From: CAYUZU01 sp964448675
GTDB taxonomy: Bacteria > Planctomycetota > Phycisphaerae > UBA1845 > Fen-1342
Direction of reading: 5' to 3'
Length of the DNA: 5,800 nt
NCBI GenBank assembly: GCA_964448675.1
Contig: CAYUZU010000066.1
Coordinates: 1 to 5,800, forward strand
The position numbers and the translations under genes were made by a program. The first letter of the stretch is position 1. Each line of letters begins with the position of its first letter. Shown one piece after another: positions 4,849-5,800 of the stretch. Under the pieces are notes generated by a model, which was not told the DNA's origin, did no database searches, and saw nothing but the letters and a program-made list of their open reading frames with translations.

Positions 4849-5664
4849 TCAGTTCGGCTGCAAGCCGAGCGTGATTGTAAGCCATTCGTCGAACGCGGCC
4901 GTCGTTTCGTGGCTGTACTCGATCCCCGCTTCATTGTGCCCACCCGGTGTCTCGATGAAGCGCTTCGGCTCGGCCGCCGCGCCGAACAGCCGGCGCGCGT
5001 TCTCCATCGAGATGAGTTCGTCGCCCGTCCCGTGCAAGAAGAGCTTCGGACATCGGATCTGCGGCACCTTGCGGACGGACTCGTAGCGGTTGGTGCACAG
5101 GAGCGACACCGGCAGGAAGGGATACTCCTGCCGCCCCATATCGACCACGCTCGTGAAGGTGCACTCGACCACCAGGGCCGCCGGCGCGTGCCGCTGCGCC
5201 AACTCGATCGCCACCGCCCCGCCCAACGATCGACCAAAGATCACGTTCTCCTCTGCCGGGATCTGCCGCTGCTCGATGAGGTACCGCCACGCCGCCTCGG
5301 CGTCGGCGTACGTGCCGGTCTCGTCCGGCGTCCCCGTGCTATCGCCATAGCCGCGGTAGTCGAAGATGAGCACGTTCAAGCCAAGCTGGTGGAAGCGCTT
5401 GATCGTGCCGTACCGATCCGCCATATTGCCGGCGTTGCCGTGGCAGAACAACAACGTGGCCCGCGGATCATCGTGCGGAACAAACCACGCGGCCACCTGT
5501 TCGCCGTCCTCCGTCGTCAGCGTGACCGCGTCGTAGTCCAAGCCAACCGCGGCAGGTGTCAGACCATAGCCATGCGACGGAAAGTACAGCAGCGCGCCCT
5601 GAAACCAGTAGATGCCAGCGCACACCGCAACGTAAGTCAGCAGCGCCGGAACAACCACGACCAA
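4849..5664 (-). CDS. Membrane-anchored alpha/beta hydrolase (BEM46/ABHD13-like)
   Basis: Serine hydrolase of unknown substrate, 271 residues from a TTG at 5664. Residues 2-21 are hydrophobic (signal anchor). The fold follows: LLFCHGNAGN (71-80, oxyanion region), FDYRGYGDSTG (101-111), nucleophile elbow GRSLGG with Ser146, HGTGDELI with Asp215, and PGGHNE with His243, giving a complete Ser-Asp-His triad. The HGNAGN and DYRGYGxSxG signatures match the BEM46/ABHD13 group, often acting as esterase, thioesterase or peptidase-like enzymes; the specific reaction is not predictable. The catalytic domain probably faces the periplasm. The start is doubtful. No Shine-Dalgarno precedes the TTG, the frame stays open to the right edge, and the upstream codons give a basic KRSGLRR stretch directly before the membrane segment, as expected of real coding sequence. 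The true N-terminus may lie beyond the window. Convergent with the CNNM-type gene. Confidence 0.85.
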   Translation of the reverse strand: MVVVVPALLTYVAVCAGIYWFQGALLYFPSHGYGLTPAAVGLDYDAVTLTTEDGEQVAAWFVPHDDPRATLLFCHGNAGNMADRYGTIKRFHQLGLNVLIFDYRGYGDSTGTPDETGTYADAEAAWRYLIEQRQIPAEENVIFGRSLGGAVAIELAQRHAPAALVVECTFTSVVDMGRQEYPFLPVSLLCTNRYESVRKVPQIRCPKLFLHGTGDELISMENARRLFGAAAEPKRFIETPGGHNEAGIEYSHETTAAFDEWLTITLGLQPN

Positions 5665-5755
5665 GATCAGGCGGCGCAGACCGCTGCGCTTCGCGGGGGC
5701 TTTGCCTTCCGCATCCTCGTCAGGCTTTGCCGATACGGCATCCGTTAGAGCATTT

Positions 5756-5800
5756 TTATTCCAGGCGTAGCGTGTATCCGCAGTGCTTGAAGCAGTTACA
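5756..5800 (-). CDS. Possible C-terminal tail of an upstream gene, zinc-ribbon-like
   Basis: In a minus-strand frame different from the hydrolase, the right edge reads CNCFKHCGYTLRLE followed by TAA at 5758-5756. The Cys spacing and CGYxLR recall zinc ribbons common in planctomycetes (CxxCGYDLRG). Only 14 codons are visible, so this may be chance. If real, the hydrolase would have to start within 5755-5664, where TTG 5664 is the only normal in-frame start codon. Confidence 0.2.
   Translation of the reverse strand, partial: CNCFKHCGYTLRLE

Noticed and set aside
4232..5086. 284-codon plus-strand frame crossing the CNNM-type 3' end and the hydrolase
   Set aside because: Arg/Ser-rich out-of-frame translation that crosses two genes on opposite strands.

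Overview
This is a GC-rich bacterial window that looks like chromosomal DNA of a planctomycete, probably an uncultured member of Planctomycetota. The best taxonomic clue is the first gene. It carries tandem DCNxNGIPDxCD repeats and CPDDPNKIEPGxCGCG repeats, which are typical of secreted planctomycete proteins. The assignment is inference from protein style, since the window has no rRNA or other marker.

Layout: positions 1-1204 (minus strand) hold the 5' part of an exported protein, probably a lipoprotein, that runs off the left edge. It has a signal peptide, calcium-binding-type repeats, a beta-rich domain resembling 'choice-of-anchor W', and a second set of 19-residue repeats. A 227-bp divergent intergenic region follows, with a good-looking promoter for the rightward genes and GC-rich alternative hairpins in the leftward leader. 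Next come three rightward genes. They are a type III pantothenate kinase (coaX, 1432-2211), a MnmE/TrmE-like GTPase (2208-3407) that overlaps coaX by 4 bp, and after a 106-bp gap a CNNM/CorC-type CBS-domain membrane protein (3514-4779). A convergent, membrane-anchored alpha/beta hydrolase of the BEM46/ABHD13 type (4849-5664, minus) ends the window. Its frame stays open to the right edge, so its start is uncertain.

How they work together: coaX performs the first step of CoA synthesis. The 4-bp overlap implies the GTPase is translationally coupled to it, but no shared pathway is known to me. The CNNM protein may be a third operon member or may have its own promoter. The two minus-strand genes face the cell envelope.

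There is no CRISPR array, transposon, phage gene or tRNA here, and I do not see a clearly new multi-gene system. The most interesting theme is that all three rightward genes are recognisable family members lacking residues normally considered hallmark. The kinase has Ser where the conserved Asp of the DFGTA motif belongs. The GTPase lacks the C-terminal FCIGK motif and the usual helical-domain signature. The CNNM protein lacks the Glu residues of its transmembrane-domain motifs. These could be lineage-specific variants or functional divergence.
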